Of a stretch of 64,000 nucleotides of DNA, positions 15,496-24,682 are shown in pieces. The stretch comes from Hyphomonadaceae bacterium (lineage in GTDB: Bacteria > Pseudomonadota > Alphaproteobacteria > Rhizobiales > Hyphomicrobiaceae). The DNA is taken from the NCBI GenBank assembly GCA_019747815.1, contig JAIEQJ010000003.1, forward strand, positions 1 through 64,000, given 5' to 3'. Position numbers and translations under genes: made by a program. The notes under the pieces are model-generated. The model made no database searches. It saw only the letters and a program-made list of their open reading frames with translations, and had not been told where the DNA came from. Within the stretch, counting starts at the first letter, position 1, and each line of letters starts with the position of its first letter.

Positions 15496-16659
15496 ATGCG
15501 CTCGGGAACACACGTCTTTCCCCGGCAGGAGTCCGTGATCTACGGCCGGCCCGCGGCTGAAGTCGTGGCGGAGCAGGCAGCGCGCATGTCTGCGCGAAGG
15601 GCGATCGTCGTCACCAGCCACTCGGTGGCGGGGACTGGTCTTGTCGCAGATATCATATCGGCGCTCGGGGCGCGTTTTGCAGGAATATTCTCCGAGTGCG
15701 CCGCGCACTCGCCGCGTGACAGCGTGCTGCGGGGCAGCGCTGTGGCTCGAGAAGCGGGAGCCGATCTGCTCGTGGCCGTCGGTGGCGGGTCGGTGATCGA
15801 CGCCGCCAAGATGATGTTGGCGTGTCTGCGGTTCGATTTGCGGACATCGGCAGACATCGATCGGCTCCATGCGGGGGAAATTTCGCAAGGGGCTGTTGCC
15901 TCTTCGAAGGCGCCGCATTCGATCGCGGTACCAACCACGCTGTCGGCCGCCGAGTTCACATGCATTGCCGGAATCACCAACACCGCGAGTGGCGTGAAGG
16001 AGATCTTCGAAGGTTCGTATCTCTATGTCCCCACAGTGGTGCTGGACCCGGCCGCAACCGCAACGGCACCGGAGTGGCTGTTTCTATCAACGGGGATTCG
16101 CGCGGTTGATCACTGTGTGGAGACACTTTGCTCGGCACGGCCTTCGCTCTTTGCAGACGCCATGGCCTTTGGAGGCCTGCGCGCGCTGGCGCGTGGGCTG
16201 CGCGGTGTCAAGTGCGATACCACGGAGATGGATACGCGCCTGCAATGCCAGCTCGGCGCTTGGCTGGCGATCAGCGGACCCGCCACCGGGGTGCCCGTAG
16301 GTGCGAGCCATGCCATCGGGCGTGTCCTCGGAGGGGCCCTCGGGATCGCGCATGGCCATACGTCGTGCGTGCTCCTGCCGAGCGTCTTGCGGTGGAACGC
16401 CATGGCGGACGCGAATGGCCAGCAGCAAGTACTCGAGGCACTCGACGCAGAGCAGGCGACCGCTGCCGAAGCGGTCGCCGACCTCATCAGGTCGCTGGGA
16501 CAACCCACAAGGTTGCGCGATCTGAAGGTCGAGCGAAGCGCCTTCTCGGAAATCGCGGAGAAGTCGTTGGTGATGGTGCGCTACCCGATGACGTCTGGGA
16601 ACAGGCGCCCGGTCGCAACGGTCGGCGACGTCATCCAGATACTGGAGCTGGCCTACTAA
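15496..16659 (+). CDS. Iron-containing (group III) alcohol dehydrogenase
   Basis: 387 aa, start chosen at 15496 behind GGGAGG. The nucleotide-binding loop AVGGGSVIDAAKM (near residue 95) and metal-binding histidines in RAVDHCVE, GASHAIG and IAHGHTS are visible. The protein resembles the maleylacetate-reductase-like subgroup. It may interconvert an alcohol or hydroxyacid and its carbonyl during catabolism. It follows the SDR on the same strand with a short gap. Substrate unknown. Confidence 0.85.
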   Translation: MRSGTHVFPRQESVIYGRPAAEVVAEQAARMSARRAIVVTSHSVAGTGLVADIISALGARFAGIFSECAAHSPRDSVLRGSAVAREAGADLLVAVGGGSVIDAAKMMLACLRFDLRTSADIDRLHAGEISQGAVASSKAPHSIAVPTTLSAAEFTCIAGITNTASGVKEIFEGSYLYVPTVVLDPAATATAPEWLFLSTGIRAVDHCVETLCSARPSLFADAMAFGGLRALARGLRGVKCDTTEMDTRLQCQLGAWLAISGPATGVPVGASHAIGRVLGGALGIAHGHTSCVLLPSVLRWNAMADANGQQQVLEALDAEQATAAEAVADLIRSLGQPTRLRDLKVERSAFSEIAEKSLVMVRYPMTSGNRRPVATVGDVIQILELAY

Positions 16660-16678
16660 CCAAGGAAGGGAGGAAGCA

Positions 16679-17896
16679 ATGGACTCGATGAGGAGAGTGC
16701 GGAGCTTGTTGCTGGGGGTTGGATTAGGTGTCTGTAGCGCGACCGGCCAAGCGTTGGCCGGACAGGACGCCATCACGATCGGCGTGTTGACCGATATTGC
16801 CGGGCCGTACTCGTCGATCACGGGAAAGGGGTCGGTCATCGCCGCGCAGATGGCGGTGGACGAGTTCGGCGGCAAGGTCCTGGGACGACCGATCAAGGTG
16901 GTGTCCGCCGATCACCAGAACAAGGCGGACATTGGAGCTGGCATCGCCAGGAAGTGGTTCGACGTCGAAGGGGTCGACGCGATCTTCGATGTGCCGAACT
17001 CGGCCGTCGCCTTGGCAGTCGTGGGCATAGCGAAGGAGCGGGGGCGCGTCGTTGCCTTCTCGGGACCCTCGACGGCGGAGTTGACCGGGAAGGCCTGCAG
17101 CGAGACGACCACGCAGTGGGCATACGACACCTATTCGCTGGTCAACGGCAGCGTGAAATCGCTGATCAAGCAGGGCGACAAGACCTGGTTCTTCTTGGCT
17201 CTGGATGCGACGGGAGGCCGGGCCATCGAGACAATCGGGACACGAGGGATCAAGGAAGCGGGCGGCCAAGTATTGGGGACGGTGTACCACCCGCTCAATA
17301 CGCCCGACTTCTCCGCGTTCCTCCTGCAGGCGCAGCGCAGCGGGGCGAAGGCGATTGCGCTCGCCAACGCAGGGGCGGATACGGTGACGGCCATCAAACA
17401 GGCAGGGGAGTTCGCTCTGCCGGAGAGCGGCACCAAGATCGTCGGCCTGATCTTCCTTATCAACGACGTTCATGCCTTGGGCTTGCAGGTCGCGCGGGGC
17501 GCCGTGCTGTCCGAAATCTACTACTGGGATTTGGATGACACGACCCGGGCTTGGAACAAGCGCTTCATGGCGTTGCATGGCTCGCCCGCCAACATGTTGC
17601 AAGCATCCGTCTATAGCTCGGTTCTGCACTACTTGAAGGCCGTCCAGAAAGCCGGAACCGACGAGGGCAAGGCCGTCGGCGCCGCGATGCGGGCCATGCG
17701 GGTGAACGACGGCCTGATCAAGGACGCAGAAATCCGTGCCGACGGCCGTGTCATGCGGGACGTGTTCATCTTTCAGGTGAAGACGCCGGCGGAATCGAAG
17801 GGACCTTGGGATTACTATCGCGTGATCGGTCGGGTGTCCGCCAGTGAAGCCTTCCGCCCGATTGGTGAGAGCGACTGCCCGCTGGTCAAGAAATAG
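16679..17896 (+). CDS. Periplasmic solute-binding protein of LIV-type ABC importer 1
   Basis: 405 aa with an N-terminal signal sequence (RSLLLGVGLGVCSATGQALA, cleavage near residue 27). The mature part starts ITIGVLTDIAGPYSSITGKG, the pattern of type I solute-binding proteins of the branched-chain amino acid (HAAT) family. In catabolic clusters these bind aromatic or organic acids. Its permease and ATPase genes lie about 4 kb further on (22270-25696), separated by four metabolic or regulatory genes. Confidence 0.88.
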   Translation: MDSMRRVRSLLLGVGLGVCSATGQALAGQDAITIGVLTDIAGPYSSITGKGSVIAAQMAVDEFGGKVLGRPIKVVSADHQNKADIGAGIARKWFDVEGVDAIFDVPNSAVALAVVGIAKERGRVVAFSGPSTAELTGKACSETTTQWAYDTYSLVNGSVKSLIKQGDKTWFFLALDATGGRAIETIGTRGIKEAGGQVLGTVYHPLNTPDFSAFLLQAQRSGAKAIALANAGADTVTAIKQAGEFALPESGTKIVGLIFLINDVHALGLQVARGAVLSEIYYWDLDDTTRAWNKRFMALHGSPANMLQASVYSSVLHYLKAVQKAGTDEGKAVGAAMRAMRVNDGLIKDAEIRADGRVMRDVFIFQVKTPAESKGPWDYYRVIGRVSASEAFRPIGESDCPLVKK

Positions 17897-17921
17897 CGAA
17901 GCACGGACACTGGAGGCAGTG

Positions 17922-19070
17922 ATGGCCCTTTCGGACCGCGAGTACCAGGCATTCAAGCGTGAGATGTTCGCGTTCATATGGCGCGAGCTCGATCCCTACG
18001 AGAGTGAGATCGAGCGCACGGACAAGGTGCCGCGTGAGATCTTGCCCAAGCTCAGTCGGGCGCGGTGCTTTGGTCTCGTGGTGCCGAAAGAATTTGGCGG
18101 GGTCGGTCTGACGATCTCGCAATATGTGGAGATTCTGGCTGAGCTGTCGAAGATACACGGCGGTATCCGCGTGCTCGTTCATGTTCACAACACGACGGCA
18201 AAGGCGGTGGGCATGCTCGGTTCCGACAAATGGAAGGCCGAGCTGCTCCCCAAGATCGCCACCGGCGAAGCCTCCGTCGCGTTCGGTCTCACCGAGCCGG
18301 ATGCGGGAACCGGCAAGGACCTGAGAACCCGTGCTGTGCGCGACGGGAAGGACTTCGTTCTCAATGGCCGGAAGTGGCTCATCACGAATTCGGATATCGC
18401 CACGCACTTCATGGTGTTCTGCCACACCAGGCAAGAGAGCGACGGCGCGGGAATCTCGGCGTTGCTGGTGCCGCGCGGGGCGCCCGGCTTCCGCATCGAG
18501 CCCTTGCCGCCAACCATGGGATGCCGGGGCGGCGAGCACGGGCTGCTGACTTTCGAGAACTGCCGGGTGCCGTGCGAGAACTTGCTCGGTGACGAGGGCC
18601 AAGGTCTGCATCAGATGACCGTGGCCCTGGAGGTGAGCCGGCTGCTGATCGCTGCCACGTCGCTCGGAACCGCGGAGCGCTCGCTGGAGCTGTCGCTCGA
18701 GTTCGCCAAGAAGCGGGTGACATTCGGAAAGTCTCTTGCCGAGCGTCAGGCCATCCAAATCTATCTCGCCGAGATGGGTGCGGATATTTATGCGCTGCGC
18801 AACATGATCCGGGATGCTGCCGCGAAGGCGGATCGCGGAGAGCGCATCCCCACCGAGGCGTCCATGTGCAAGCTCTTTGGCCTCGAGGCGGTGGGCCGTG
18901 TCACCGATCGCGCGCTGCTTATCCATGGCGGGATTGGATACACACAGAAGTATCCGATCGAGCGTCTCTACCGGGATGCGCGTTTGAATTGGCTGGAGGA
19001 GGGAACACCGACCATTCAGCAGCTGGTGATCGCCCGCAACCTGCTCAATGGGTACAAGTGGAGCGCGTGA
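17922..19070 (+). CDS. Acyl-CoA dehydrogenase
   Basis: 382 aa. FAD/substrate motifs FGLTEPDAGTGKDLRT (near residue 120) and the C-terminal LLIHGGIGYTQKYPIERLYR with the catalytic-base region LEEGTPTIQ are intact. It would introduce the alpha,beta double bond in an acyl-CoA and pass electrons to ETF. The start at 17922 follows TGGAGG, and the stop overlaps the start of the CoA ligase (TGATG), so the two enzymes are made together: activation then first oxidation. Confidence 0.9.
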   Translation: MALSDREYQAFKREMFAFIWRELDPYESEIERTDKVPREILPKLSRARCFGLVVPKEFGGVGLTISQYVEILAELSKIHGGIRVLVHVHNTTAKAVGMLGSDKWKAELLPKIATGEASVAFGLTEPDAGTGKDLRTRAVRDGKDFVLNGRKWLITNSDIATHFMVFCHTRQESDGAGISALLVPRGAPGFRIEPLPPTMGCRGGEHGLLTFENCRVPCENLLGDEGQGLHQMTVALEVSRLLIAATSLGTAERSLELSLEFAKKRVTFGKSLAERQAIQIYLAEMGADIYALRNMIRDAAAKADRGERIPTEASMCKLFGLEAVGRVTDRALLIHGGIGYTQKYPIERLYRDARLNWLEEGTPTIQQLVIARNLLNGYKWSA

Positions 19071-20668
19071 TGTCGAGCGGTCGTGCGCGCAACGGAGAAA
19101 CGATCGGGAGTCTGCTCTCGGACCGCGCGTCGTCCGAGGGCAATCGTCCCTTCGCACGTTGCGACAGCGACGTGCTGACCTATGCGACTGCCGGTGCACA
19201 GGCGGCCCGCGTGGCAGGGGCCTTGTGCGAGCTGGGTGTGGAGCGCGGCGACCGCGTGTGCGTGATGCTGCCGAACGGCGTGGAGTTATTTCAGACCTGG
19301 TTTGGGATCCAGCACCTTGGAGCCGTCGCAGTCCCGATCAATACGGCCTACCGCGGTGATCTTCTCACTCACGTGTTGAACGACTCAGGCGCGGCCCTGT
19401 TGGTGATCGATGCCGAGTTGCTGGATCGGGTCGCCTTCGTTCAAGGCGATCTCAAGCATCTGACGCGCGTTGTCGTGGCCAGCTCGTTGTCAGCCTTCCC
19501 AGGCGTGGGGGAGACGCGTTTCGACAATGTTGCGTTTGCTCACTTGATTAACGGACCGAGCCTGTCCCTGGCCGACGTGGACGACCGGGACCCTGCGGCG
19601 ATCTTGTACACGTCGGGCACGACGGGACCGTCGAAGGGGGCCGTACTTTGCCACCGAGGATTATTGTTGATGGCGGACAACCACCGCCGCCAATGCGACA
19701 TCGGGCGCGAGACCGTCTGTTACACGAGCTTGCCGCTGTTTCACGCCATCGCACTGGTGCTCAGCTCACACGGGGCGCTATCGGCCGGAGCTAGCGTAGT
19801 TGTTGGCAAGCGATTCAGCGCGTCTCGGTTTTGGAGCGAGATCAGGCAATCGCAAGCTGAGTACGCGTCGATTACCGGCTCGATTGCGCAGATCCTGTTC
19901 AAACAGGCGCCGAATGCCGAGGACCGCGAGCATCGGCTTCGCACCGTGTATGCGGTCCCCGCCCCCGCAGCAATCCATTCGCAATTCGAGGACCGTTTCG
20001 GAGTGACGTTCATCGAGGCGTACGGCGCCACGGATGGGCAGGTGGTCGCCTATACCCCTCGCGGCATGCGGCGACCCGGCTCGTGCGGCAAGGTGATCGA
20101 AGGCTTCGAGCTGAAGGTCGTCGACGATTTCGACGAGCCGATCGGTCCCGGCAAGGTGGGCGAGATCGTGTATCGCGGCAAGGCTCCATACATGATGGCG
20201 CTCGGCTATCATAACAATCCGGCGGCGACCGCGGAGGCGCATCGAAACTCGTGGTTCCACTCCGGCGACCTAGGATACCTCGACGAAGAAGGCTTCCTGC
20301 ATTTCGTCGACCGCAAGAAAGACTCCCTGCGGCGCCGTGGCGAAAACGTGTCGTCGTACGATGTCGAGAAGGTATTCAACGACCATCCCGCAGTTTTCGA
20401 ATCAGCGGCTGTCGCGGTGCCGTCCGACTTGGACGAGGATGAGATCAAGATCGTGCTGGTTCTGAGGCCCGACGCACGGGCCGAGCCGGCCGACATGATC
20501 AAATGGTGCGAACCTCGTCTCGCCTACTTCATGGTGCCTCGCTACGTCGAGTTTGTCGAAGAGCTGCCGAAGACCCCCAACGGCAAGGTCCTGAAGTACC
20601 AGCTGCGCAAGACGGGCGTCGAGCGCTGTTGGGACAGGGAGAAGGCTGGTTACGTTCTAAGCCGGTGA
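19070..20668 (+). CDS. AMP-dependent acyl-CoA ligase (CaiC-like)
   Basis: 532 aa. The ATP-binding motif AILYTSGTTGPSKGAVLCH is near residue 180, with YGATDGQ, the hinge RKKDSLRRRGENVSSYDVE and the C-terminal catalytic lysine in TPNGKVLKYQL. The GENVSS hinge resembles crotonobetaine/carnitine-CoA ligases. It activates a carboxylic acid as a CoA thioester, most likely the substrate imported by transporter 1. It is translationally coupled to the upstream acyl-CoA dehydrogenase. Confidence 0.88.
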   Translation: MSSGRARNGETIGSLLSDRASSEGNRPFARCDSDVLTYATAGAQAARVAGALCELGVERGDRVCVMLPNGVELFQTWFGIQHLGAVAVPINTAYRGDLLTHVLNDSGAALLVIDAELLDRVAFVQGDLKHLTRVVVASSLSAFPGVGETRFDNVAFAHLINGPSLSLADVDDRDPAAILYTSGTTGPSKGAVLCHRGLLLMADNHRRQCDIGRETVCYTSLPLFHAIALVLSSHGALSAGASVVVGKRFSASRFWSEIRQSQAEYASITGSIAQILFKQAPNAEDREHRLRTVYAVPAPAAIHSQFEDRFGVTFIEAYGATDGQVVAYTPRGMRRPGSCGKVIEGFELKVVDDFDEPIGPGKVGEIVYRGKAPYMMALGYHNNPAATAEAHRNSWFHSGDLGYLDEEGFLHFVDRKKDSLRRRGENVSSYDVEKVFNDHPAVFESAAVAVPSDLDEDEIKIVLVLRPDARAEPADMIKWCEPRLAYFMVPRYVEFVEELPKTPNGKVLKYQLRKTGVERCWDREKAGYVLSR

Positions 20669-20677
20669 GAAACGACG

Positions 20678-21454
20678 ATGTCGATACCCACAGGACCTTG
20701 GGCGCTGCGCGATCAGGTTGGCATGGTGATCGGTGCATCGCGCGGCATTGGCCGGGCCGTCTCGTTGGCACTCGCCCAGGCCGGTGCACGCGTGGTCGTC
20801 GCCAGTCGTTCCCGGGACGGCGTGGCGGCCGTGTGCGCGGAGATCGTCGCCGCCGGTGGCGAAGCGTTGGGGCTTACGGCCGACGTGAGCAGGATCGAGG
20901 ACATTTGCAAGCTTGTGTCCGAGACCCTTGCGCGGTGGGGGCGCATTGATGCGCTGGTCAACAATGCAGGCATCAACCCGATCTGGAAGCGCCCCGAGAA
21001 TGTGGAGCCCGGTGATTGGGACTTGATCATGAATGTGAACCTCAAGGGCGCGTTCTTCGCCTGCCGTGAAGTGGGCAAGGTGATGATTGCCCAGAGGTCC
21101 GGGCGCATCGTCAACATCAGCTCCGTGACTGGCCTGCATGGGACGGCGCGCGGGTTACCGTACACGGCGGCCAAGGCCGGCATGCATGCGATGACGCAAA
21201 CGCTCGCGGCGGATTGGGTCAAGCACAATATCCGCGTGAATGCCATCGCCCCAGGCTATGTGGAGACCGACCTCACCGAGGCGATGCGGCAGAACGCGGC
21301 GATCTATGAAATGATCCGTTCGAAAATCCCCATGAGCAGGTTCGCCCGGCCCGAAGAGATTGCCGGCCTGGTGGTGTATCTGGCCTCCGAGGCCTCGAGC
21401 TACGTGACCGGGCAGGTGTTCGTCGTTGACGGCGGTTATGCGGGCATCCGATGA
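20678..21454 (+). CDS. SDR-family oxidoreductase (FabG-like)
   Basis: 258 aa. The cofactor motif VIGASRGIG (near residue 14), NNAGINP, catalytic Ser in NISSVTG, YTAAK and a PGYVETDL turn make a complete classical SDR. The ATG follows the ligase stop within 10 bp, and the stop overlaps the TetR start by ATGA. It could serve as a second hydroxyacyl-CoA or alcohol dehydrogenase in the pathway. Confidence 0.88.
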   Translation: MSIPTGPWALRDQVGMVIGASRGIGRAVSLALAQAGARVVVASRSRDGVAAVCAEIVAAGGEALGLTADVSRIEDICKLVSETLARWGRIDALVNNAGINPIWKRPENVEPGDWDLIMNVNLKGAFFACREVGKVMIAQRSGRIVNISSVTGLHGTARGLPYTAAKAGMHAMTQTLAADWVKHNIRVNAIAPGYVETDLTEAMRQNAAIYEMIRSKIPMSRFARPEEIAGLVVYLASEASSYVTGQVFVVDGGYAGIR

Positions 21455-22251
21455 GACAGTCCAGGCCCGCAAAGCCAAAGGTTGAACTCGATGTCTCGTT
21501 GGATCGCCGGAGGCCCATCGATGGCATTGGCGCGCGTGATCCCGCATCGACCGGGCGATCGGCCGAAGCAAAGCGCGGCCGACGCGCATCCGCGTGGAAG
21601 AATGTGCTTCCAGGGCGAGATGAACAGTTCGCCTTGAAGCGCAAGGCGCTATTGCGGGAAGCAGCACGCGCGTTCAACGCGAAGGGCTACCACGATACAT
21701 CACTTGCCGACGTGGCGAAGACCCTCGGCGTGACGAAGACTGCGCTCTACTATTATGTGAAGAGCAAAGAAGAAATCTTGTTCGAGTGCCACTTGCTGTC
21801 GCTCGAGCTCGGCGATCAGGCCATCGCGTTTGCGAACGAGTTCGGCCGGAATGGTCGGGAGAAAGTGAAGCTCCTGGCGCGCAAGTATCTGGAGCTAATG
21901 ATGAGCGAAATCGGCTCGCCGGCGGTGCTCGTTGAGGTCAACGCGCTCAGCGATGCTAACCGCAAGCGCATTGCGCACCGTCGCGACGCGTTCGAGCAGT
22001 ATTTTCGGGGATTGGTGAGGAAAGGTATCACTGATGGGAGTTTGCGCGACGTCGATCCCAAGTTGCTCGTGTTCTACTTCATGGGCGCTGTCAACTGGTT
22101 GAGCCTGTGGTTCAGGCCGACCGGCGAATACAGCGGCAATCATATCGCCGATGAGTTCTCCAAGCTGCTGGACGAGGCGATCGGCCGGGCAAGCGCCTGC
22201 TCGCAAATGCGCACGGGTAAGGGGGGACGCGCTACCCGTGAGAGGGGCTAG
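21451..22251 (+). CDS. TetR-family regulator of operon A
   Basis: 266 aa. A basic N-terminal extension of about 50 residues precedes the HTH (REAARAFNAKGYHDTSLADV ... GVTKTALYYYV). The ligand domain ends near residue 250. The protein is closely similar along its length to the TetR at 50880, including the recognition helix. It is embedded in operon A and overlaps the preceding SDR, so it would be autoregulated through the boxes at 13300-13335. Repressor sensing an acyl-CoA is the usual role of this type of TetR; the ligand here is unknown. Confidence 0.88.
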   Translation: MRQSRPAKPKVELDVSLDRRRPIDGIGARDPASTGRSAEAKRGRRASAWKNVLPGRDEQFALKRKALLREAARAFNAKGYHDTSLADVAKTLGVTKTALYYYVKSKEEILFECHLLSLELGDQAIAFANEFGRNGREKVKLLARKYLELMMSEIGSPAVLVEVNALSDANRKRIAHRRDAFEQYFRGLVRKGITDGSLRDVDPKLLVFYFMGAVNWLSLWFRPTGEYSGNHIADEFSKLLDEAIGRASACSQMRTGKGGRATRERG

Positions 22252-22269
22252 CGTGCCGGAGAACGCGTG

Positions 22270-23037
22270 ATGGAAGATGATCACATCCTGCGGACGGTTC
22301 ACTTGACGAAGGAATTCAGCGGGTTTGCGGCCGTCAAGAATGTCTCGCTGAATGTGCGCAGAGGGTCCATACATGCGCTCATCGGCCCGAACGGCGCCGG
22401 CAAGACTACCTGCTTCAACCTGATCAGCAAGTTTCTGAGGCCGACTGCCGGCAGCATCCTGTACCAGGGCCAGGACATCACAGGGGTAAGTCCGCATGGC
22501 GTGGCGCGCCTTGGGCTGGTGCGCTCGTTTCAGATCTCTGCTGTGTTTCCCCACTTGAGCGTGCTCGAGAACGTTCGGATTGCGCTGCAACGGGCTATCG
22601 GCACGTCCTACGCTTTCTGGCGATCGGAGCGCTCCGTCGAAGCTTTGAATGGGCGAGCGATGGAACTGTTGGATGCGGTGGGTGTAGGGGCCTACGCGCA
22701 TCTGCCGGCAATCGAGCTGCCTTATGGCGGCAAGCGGGCGATGGAGATCGCAACCACGATCGCGCTGGACCCAGAGATGCTTCTGCTCGACGAGCCCATG
22801 GCCGGGATGGGGGCAGAGGATATCCGGCGCACGTCACGGCTCATTCGCCAAGTCGCCAAGGACCGGACGGTGCTCATGGTGGAGCACAACCTCTCGGTCG
22901 TCGCCGACTTGTCCGATCGGATCACGGTGATGGCCCGCGGCGAGGTTTTGGCGGAGGGCACGTACGCGGAAGTTTCGAAGAATCCGCAGGTGATCGAAGC
23001 CTACATGGGCACAGGCGGTGGGGCCGGGCATGGTTGA
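22270..23037 (+). CDS. LivG-type ATPase, importer 1
   Basis: 255 aa. Walker A is GPNGAGKTTC (near residue 40) and Walker B is LLLDEPMAGM, with the signature region LPYGGKRAMEIA (the usual LSxGQ is YGGKR, as in LivG proteins). The C-terminal YMGTGG tail is typical. ATG at 22270; a GTG lies one codon upstream. It overlaps the LivF gene by 8 bases. Confidence 0.9.
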   Translation: MEDDHILRTVHLTKEFSGFAAVKNVSLNVRRGSIHALIGPNGAGKTTCFNLISKFLRPTAGSILYQGQDITGVSPHGVARLGLVRSFQISAVFPHLSVLENVRIALQRAIGTSYAFWRSERSVEALNGRAMELLDAVGVGAYAHLPAIELPYGGKRAMEIATTIALDPEMLLLDEPMAGMGAEDIRRTSRLIRQVAKDRTVLMVEHNLSVVADLSDRITVMARGEVLAEGTYAEVSKNPQVIEAYMGTGGGAGHG

Positions 23038-23734
23038 AGCGCAGCTTGCCGTTCGCGATCTGCACGGCTGGTACGGAGAGAGCCACGTCCTGCACGGCAT
23101 GAGCTTCGATGTCTATGCCGGGGAGGTGGTGACGCTGCTCGGGCGCAACGGCGCGGGAAAGACGAGCACCATGCGGGCGGTGATGGGCATGCTGCCGAAG
23201 CGGCAGGGCTCGGTGCATTTCGAAGGCAAGGAACTGATCCGCCTCAAGTCGGACCGCATCGCCCGGCAGGGGCTCGCCTATTGCCCGGAAGAGCGCGGCA
23301 TCTTCGCCAGCCTGAACGTGCGCGAGAACCTGGTGCTGCCCCCGAAGGTCAAGGATGGCGGGCTATCCATCGAGCAGATCTACGTACTTTTTCCCAATCT
23401 GAAGGAACGCGGAAACAGCCAGGGCACCAAGCTCTCTGGTGGGGAGCAGCAGATGCTGGCTATCGCTCGCATCCTGCGCACAGGCGCCAAGCTGCTACTG
23501 TTGGACGAGCCGACCGAGGGACTGGCGCCCGTCATCGTGCAGCAGATCGGCAATACCATCCGTAAACTTCGTGAGCAGGGCTTCACCATACTGCTGGTGG
23601 AACAGAACTTCCGCTTCGCTGGGACCGTGGCCGATCGCCATTACGTGGTGGAGCACGGCAAAGTGGTCGACATGATCCCAAACTCGGCGATCGAAAGAAA
23701 CGGGGAGAAGCTCAAGAGCTATCTCGGGGTCTAG
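23030..23734 (+). CDS. LivF-type ATPase, importer 1
   Basis: 234 aa. Walker A GRNGAGKTST, signature LSGGEQQMLAIAR and Walker B LLLLDEPTEGLAP are intact. The YCPEERGIFASLNVREN segment is typical of LivF. It pairs with LivG as the second nucleotide-binding subunit. The start lies inside the end of LivG, indicating coupled synthesis. Confidence 0.9.
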   Translation: MVEAQLAVRDLHGWYGESHVLHGMSFDVYAGEVVTLLGRNGAGKTSTMRAVMGMLPKRQGSVHFEGKELIRLKSDRIARQGLAYCPEERGIFASLNVRENLVLPPKVKDGGLSIEQIYVLFPNLKERGNSQGTKLSGGEQQMLAIARILRTGAKLLLLDEPTEGLAPVIVQQIGNTIRKLREQGFTILLVEQNFRFAGTVADRHYVVEHGKVVDMIPNSAIERNGEKLKSYLGV

Positions 23735-23793
23735 CAAGCAGGACGGCTACGCGCCTTCGGCGCTGGCGGTGGCGACGCAAGGGAGGACGGCCG

Positions 23794-24675
23794 GTGTTTG
23801 AATTGATTGGCGTGCCGCCGCAGGCGCTGTTTGCGCAGCTGCTTCTAGGCCTCATCAACGGCGCGTTCTACTCGTTGCTATCGCTGGGTCTGGCAGTGAT
23901 CTTCGGACTGATGAACGTGATCAACTTTGCGCATGGCGCGCAGTACATGATGGGCGCCTTCTGTGCCTGGATGCTACTCAATTATCTGGGCGTTCCCTAT
24001 TGGGGGGCCCTCGTCCTGTCTCCTCTCGTTATCGGACTCTTCGGCATTCTTCTCGAACGCGTTCTGATCTCGCGCCTTTACGACGTCGATCATCTCTATG
24101 GGCTACTGCTGACGTTCGGATTGGCATTGATCATCGAAGGCTTGTTCCGCAAGCAGTACGGCTCGTCGGGGCTGCCCTACGCGAATCCCATCCCAGGAGG
24201 AGCCAATCTAGGGTTCATGTTCCTACCCTGGTATCGTGCTTGGGTGGTGGCGTTTTCGCTGTTCGTGTGTCTCGGCACCTGGTTCGTGGTCGAGAAGACC
24301 CAGCTCGGCTCGTACCTTCGGGCGGCTACTGAGCGACCCGAGCTCGTGCAGGCTTTCGGCATCAACGTGCCGCGGATGATCACGCTGACATATGGGTTCG
24401 GCGTGGGTCTTGCCGCCCTGGGTGGCGTGCTCGCGGCGCCCATCTATTCGGTCAATCCGGTCATGGGCGCCAATCTGATCATCGTCGTGTTCGCCGTCGT
24501 TGTGATCGGGGGCATGGGATCGATCATGGGGTCGATCGTCACCGGGTTCGGCCTGGGCGTGATCGAAGGCTTCACGAAGGTGTTTTACCCGGAGGCATCC
24601 AACACGGTGATCTTCGTGATCATGGCCGTCGTGCTGATGGTGCGGCCGCAGGGTCTGTATGGAACGCCAAGATAG
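23794..24675 (+). CDS. LivH-type permease, importer 1
   Basis: 293 aa, very hydrophobic with about eight membrane segments. The signature GLINGAFYSLLSLGLAVIFG and NFAHGAQYMMGA near the N-terminus is diagnostic of LivH. The start is GTG behind GGGAGG. It is followed immediately by the LivM-type partner. Confidence 0.9.
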   Translation: MFELIGVPPQALFAQLLLGLINGAFYSLLSLGLAVIFGLMNVINFAHGAQYMMGAFCAWMLLNYLGVPYWGALVLSPLVIGLFGILLERVLISRLYDVDHLYGLLLTFGLALIIEGLFRKQYGSSGLPYANPIPGGANLGFMFLPWYRAWVVAFSLFVCLGTWFVVEKTQLGSYLRAATERPELVQAFGINVPRMITLTYGFGVGLAALGGVLAAPIYSVNPVMGANLIIVVFAVVVIGGMGSIMGSIVTGFGLGVIEGFTKVFYPEASNTVIFVIMAVVLMVRPQGLYGTPR

Positions 24676-24682
24676 GTGCGCA

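Noticed and set aside
14410-15918. 502-codon antisense frame across the thiolase, SDR and Fe-ADH genes
   Set aside because: Shadow of three clear plus-strand genes, with no domain or start signal.
16724-19199. Two long antisense frames (about 417 and 437 codons) opposite the binding protein and acyl-CoA dehydrogenase
   Set aside because: Both are explained by codon bias of the real genes on the other strand.
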